Assembly: GCF_000196895.1 (NCBI RefSeq)
Contig: NC_014299.1
Location: 124,001-188,000 of the forward strand
Direction: 5' to 3'
From: Halalkalicoccus jeotgali B3
Lineage (GTDB): Archaea > Halobacteriota > Halobacteria > Halobacteriales > Halalkalicoccaceae
Length of the DNA stretch: 64,000 bases
This document shows positions 61,486 to 64,000 of the stretch, one piece after another. The first letter of the stretch is position 1; each line of letters starts with the position of its first letter. Both the position numbers and the translations under genes were made by a program. A model generated the notes under the pieces. The model saw only the letters and a list, made by a program, of their open reading frames with translations, was not told where the DNA came from and searched no databases.

Positions 61486-61646
61486 CTCGACAGGGGCTCG
61501 CGAATCGGATTGAGTCACTGGAGGCCGAGCGTCCGGGTGACGGGACAGTAATCGAACTCCGGGATACGGTGGTCGCGACGCCGTGGGAACCGACGGAAGG
61601 CGAGGCCCCGGAACCGGGGGTTACTGAGGAGCGGATCGAACTATGA
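61482..61646 (+). CDS. Operon gene 5, copy 2
   Basis: Second copy of 42715-42879 (LANRIESLE N-terminus). Confidence 0.6.
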   Translation: MTRQGLANRIESLEAERPGDGTVIELRDTVVATPWEPTEGEAPEPGVTEERIEL

Positions 61647-61828
61647 CTCGGCGTTCGCTCGAGGACCGAGTTGACTCGCTCGAATCGGGCCGGTCGGGTG
61701 GCTCGCTCGGCATTGAGTTCAACCACGTCTTAGTCATGTCTCGCGAGCGTGCCGAGCGCGAAGGCCGGGAGATACTCGGTGTGGCCGATACGCCCGGCGA
61801 CGCCGAACATGTCAGGGTCGAGCCATGA
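61643..61828 (+). CDS. Operon gene 6, copy 2
   Basis: Second copy of 42876-43061 (LEDRVDSLE N-terminus). Confidence 0.6.
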   Translation: MTRRSLEDRVDSLESGRSGGSLGIEFNHVLVMSRERAEREGREILGVADTPGDAEHVRVEP

Positions 61829-62067
61829 CCCGCCGTTCTCTCGCGAATCGGGTCGGGGACCTGGAGGACGACCAACCGAGCGAGGGTTTCCAGAAGTTCG
61901 TGATCGGTGGGGACGCCGACGAAGCGGATCGGAAGAGCGGCTTTTACGAGTGGAACGCCGAACGGGGCGTCTATGTCAACGAGCAGGGCGTTGAGATCGC
62001 TCCGGGCAAGGAACCGGGCAGTGATCTTGAGTACAAGATTGAGTATTCCGGGACGGGGGACGAATGA
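61825..62067 (+). CDS. Operon gene 7, copy 2
   Basis: Second copy of 43058-43300 (LANRVGDLE N-terminus). Confidence 0.6.
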   Translation: MTRRSLANRVGDLEDDQPSEGFQKFVIGGDADEADRKSGFYEWNAERGVYVNEQGVEIAPGKEPGSDLEYKIEYSGTGDE

Positions 62068-62450
62068 CCCCCGACCTCAGTGAGAGTGATCGGGCGCTGG
62101 TCCGGGGAATCGTGTACGAACTCGACGGGCTCGACGGTGATGAGGACCGCCTGTCACTTGTCCACGCCCTGCTGCTCGCGAACGACCTCGAGCCCAACGA
62201 GGACGTGGTCTACGTCCGCGGCGAGGACGGCGCTCTGCGACTCGACACCCTCCGTGACGACGCCGACGCTGAGGCGGCCCTCCAGCACGCTCGTGAGATG
62301 GTCGCCTACGCTGGCGAGATCCAGGACGACGAGCTGGAGATGGCCCTCAACGGCTCGATTCGCCGGCGGGCGGACCTTCCCCTCTCGGTTCGGCTTCGCG
62401 ACCGTCTAGTCGGCGCGTGGGATCGATTGACTGGAGGCCTGTCCCGATGA
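62064..62450 (+). CDS. Operon gene 8, copy 2
   Basis: Second copy of 43297-43683. Confidence 0.55.
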   Translation: MTPDLSESDRALVRGIVYELDGLDGDEDRLSLVHALLLANDLEPNEDVVYVRGEDGALRLDTLRDDADAEAALQHAREMVAYAGEIQDDELEMALNGSIRRRADLPLSVRLRDRLVGAWDRLTGGLSR

Positions 62451-62650
62451 CCCACGACTTCGCGACCCGTGGCGAGGGCGTCGCGACGCCCGCTGCTGTG
62501 ACTGTCAGCAGCATTAACACCAGTCTTCTCTCCGTTCAAGATCGCCCCACTGACCGCGGTGAGAGTCCGCGGAAGGGGCGTCTTCGCGATCTGGATCGGC
62601 AGCTGACCAATTGCAATTGCGATTACAATTACGATTACGATCAACCATGA
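62447..62650 (+). CDS. Operon gene 9, copy 2
   Basis: Second copy of 43680-43883. The repeat-encoded tail has the same length in both copies, although such repeats change length easily. Confidence 0.5.
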   Translation: MTHDFATRGEGVATPAAVTVSSINTSLLSVQDRPTDRGESPRKGRLRDLDRQLTNCNCDYNYDYDQP

Positions 62651-63117
62651 ATTCGAACCGCGAACTCGACCAGGAACAAGTTGATTTGCTTTATGACCAC
62701 CGGCGGATGAAAGACCGCGGCGAGGATCCAGTCCTCGTTAGCGAGCAGTCGGTTGACGCGATTCGCGAGGTTCTCGGGACTTCGCTCGGCCAGCGCGGCG
62801 TCGCCGACCCCGACAGTCTCGATCTCGACGCCCTCGCGGGGCAATTTATCGCGATGGACAGAGACGAGGCAAACGAGACCGTGACGGCCCTCTCCCAGCA
62901 GCCCGAGACGGGTGGGGCCAGTCCGGAGTTGCTCGAGGACAACGACGAGGGGAGTGTTGAGGACCTCACGGCCGAGGAGCGCAACACCGCCCGCGAGAAG
63001 CTTGAAAGCGCGCAGAGGATGGAGACTCGCGCCCCCCAATATGCCGAGGCCCAGCGCCAGGAGGCAGCGGACATCCTCAACACCTCCCACGAGGACATCG
63101 ACCTCGAGGCGCTCTAG
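62647..63117 (+). CDS. Operon gene 10, copy 2
   Basis: Second copy of 43880-44350. Confidence 0.55.
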   Translation: MNSNRELDQEQVDLLYDHRRMKDRGEDPVLVSEQSVDAIREVLGTSLGQRGVADPDSLDLDALAGQFIAMDRDEANETVTALSQQPETGGASPELLEDNDEGSVEDLTAEERNTAREKLESAQRMETRAPQYAEAQRQEAADILNTSHEDIDLEAL

Positions 63118-63125
63118 CGCCCCGA

Positions 63126-63248
63126 ATGAGCGCGGATACTCCCGGCCTCTCGGAGCTACTCGTCGACAAAGTGGTTCCGTGTCCTGAGTGCGGTCGCCCC
63201 TTCATCCAAGAAAATGCGATGAAGGTCCACCGCTCGAGCACGCACTGA
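63126..63248 (+). CDS. C2H2 zinc-finger protein, copy 2
   Basis: Second copy of 44359-44481. Confidence 0.65.
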   Translation: MSADTPGLSELLVDKVVPCPECGRPFIQENAMKVHRSSTH

Positions 63249-63922
63249 GTCGTTCCCGATGACCCCTGACGGGCGAGGGACTGTGTTCGTCGAGGTAGGA
63301 CTCCGTCAGGCCCGGCCCGTGGGCCTGGATCAATCACGGGCATCGCTTCCATCGTTGCTAACTCATTAGCCGCCTCTCGGGGGCCACCCTCCCGGCAGGC
63401 GGTCCACTCGTGTTAGGCGGTATGACTACTGTCCCGTAGCGGCGCGAGAATCCCCGTCTCGGAGCGGCCGAAGGCCGCGAGAATACGGCGTTTCTTGGAG
63501 CGCCGCTAGGGTTCCGGTTACAGCTGGCCTATCATCATGACTGATATGCCAGACATATCAGGACGCCTGCCGACCCTAGTAGGTTGGGTGGAGGGGGTAA
63601 GTTTCGACCTTACTGTAAGCTTGCACTCAGACGCCGACGGCTGTAGGGAGAATTGAGGGGGGAAGTTTTCTATCAGCGATATGGTATGCGGGCGGACTTA
63701 GACAGGGCCGGGTATGCCATCGTCTGAGGCCGACGGGGCCGAAACTTACTAGGTACTGTACCACATTGGTATCTACTGTGGTAGAATTGGTATGAAACCG
63801 ACAGATGAGAGGTGAATTGAGAAGAAACCAATGCGAATTTTAGCTTGCCTACCGCTCCGCTCACCAGCAAAACCACCACTTAGCCAGCCCGCATACCCAC
63901 CCCTCAAAGAACTAACCAACAC
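63249..63922. other. Candidate oriT region, copy 2
   Basis: Second copy of 44482-45155; the CTGATATG/CATATCAG hairpin is at 63541-63561 and the TACCACA/TGTGGTA pair at 63759-63783. Confidence 0.5.
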
Positions 63923-64000
63923 ATGAGCAGAGACACAGTCATCAGCGTCTACGTATCAGAATCAGAGAAGAATCACCTCAAGAGCGAGGCCAACGATGCA
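63923..64000 (+). CDS. MobC-like protein, copy 2, cut by the window end
   Basis: First 26 codons of the gene at 45156-45623 (MSRDTVISVYVSESEKNHLK and on); the reading frame is open at the last base. Confidence 0.7.
   Translation, partial: MSRDTVISVYVSESEKNHLKSEANDA

Larger units (their letters stand above)
52453..64000 (+). mobile_element. 18,767-bp unit, copy 2 (cut by the window end)
   Basis: At least 11,548 bp identical in order and protein content to 33686-45233. I compared the junctions, several intergenic stretches and all predicted proteins and found no difference. The window ends 78 bases into the MobC-like gene, so whether the copy is complete is unknown. Confidence 0.8.

Overview
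The window is haloarchaeal accessory DNA, most likely a megaplasmid or a plasmid-rich chromosomal island. The evidence is acidic proteins, archaeal TFB and Spt4 homologues, an Orc1/Cdc6 initiator, TATA boxes just upstream of starts, and many haloarchaea-restricted families. GC-rich backbone genes alternate with AT-richer replication and partition islands. Broken genes, insertion-sequence remnants and short inverted-repeat elements are frequent.

Layout. 0-3 kb: decayed stress-protein and HhH-protein genes, then an AbiE-like nucleotidyltransferase/winged-helix pair. 3-9 kb: accessory transcription factors (a TFB-Spt4 operon and a second TFB lacking part of its core), a ferritin-like protein, an IS remnant, and a DUF4396 plus formate/nitrite-type transporter operon. 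9-13.4 kb: a monooxygenase-like protein, a DJ-1/PfpI protein, fragments of a cation antiporter and a Mn-catalase, a frameshifted membrane protein and an RCK_C membrane protein. 13.6-17.9 kb: serine recombinase, large DDE transposase, ruined tyrosine integrase. 18-23.4 kb: a replicon core with parA and a partner gene flanked by 9-bp-phased repeats and a 23-bp palindrome, an ArsR-like regulator, a DUF7509-like gene, and orc1/cdc6 flanked on both sides by origin-box-like repeats. 23.4-33.7 kb: small regulators (TRAM, PadR), a copper ATPase with its SafE/TauE-like partner, a LolA-like exported protein and several fragments.

From 33,686 a unit of 18,767 bp begins and then starts again at 52,453, with no difference seen where the copies were compared; the second copy runs off the window end. 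The unit carries a DUF7845-like candidate replication protein, a relaxase and relaxosome gene, a frameshifted coupling ATPase, a run of very small membrane proteins, an operon of eleven mostly overlapping small genes, four toxin-antitoxin-like modules (HTH-Doc, VapBC, DUF6516/HVO_A0114, RelE/RHH) and an alcohol dehydrogenase. It looks like a mobilisable plasmid present as a head-to-tail array (true tandem integration or an assembly through a multicopy circle).

How the parts work together (inference): the parA/orc region would replicate and segregate the large replicon; the 18.8-kb unit would replicate through the DUF7845-like protein, be mobilised by its relaxase and coupling protein using a helper's mating channel, and be kept by its toxin-antitoxin modules. 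No rRNA, tRNA or CRISPR array was found. Several frameshifts are single-base changes in homopolymers, so some pseudogene calls could be sequencing errors.
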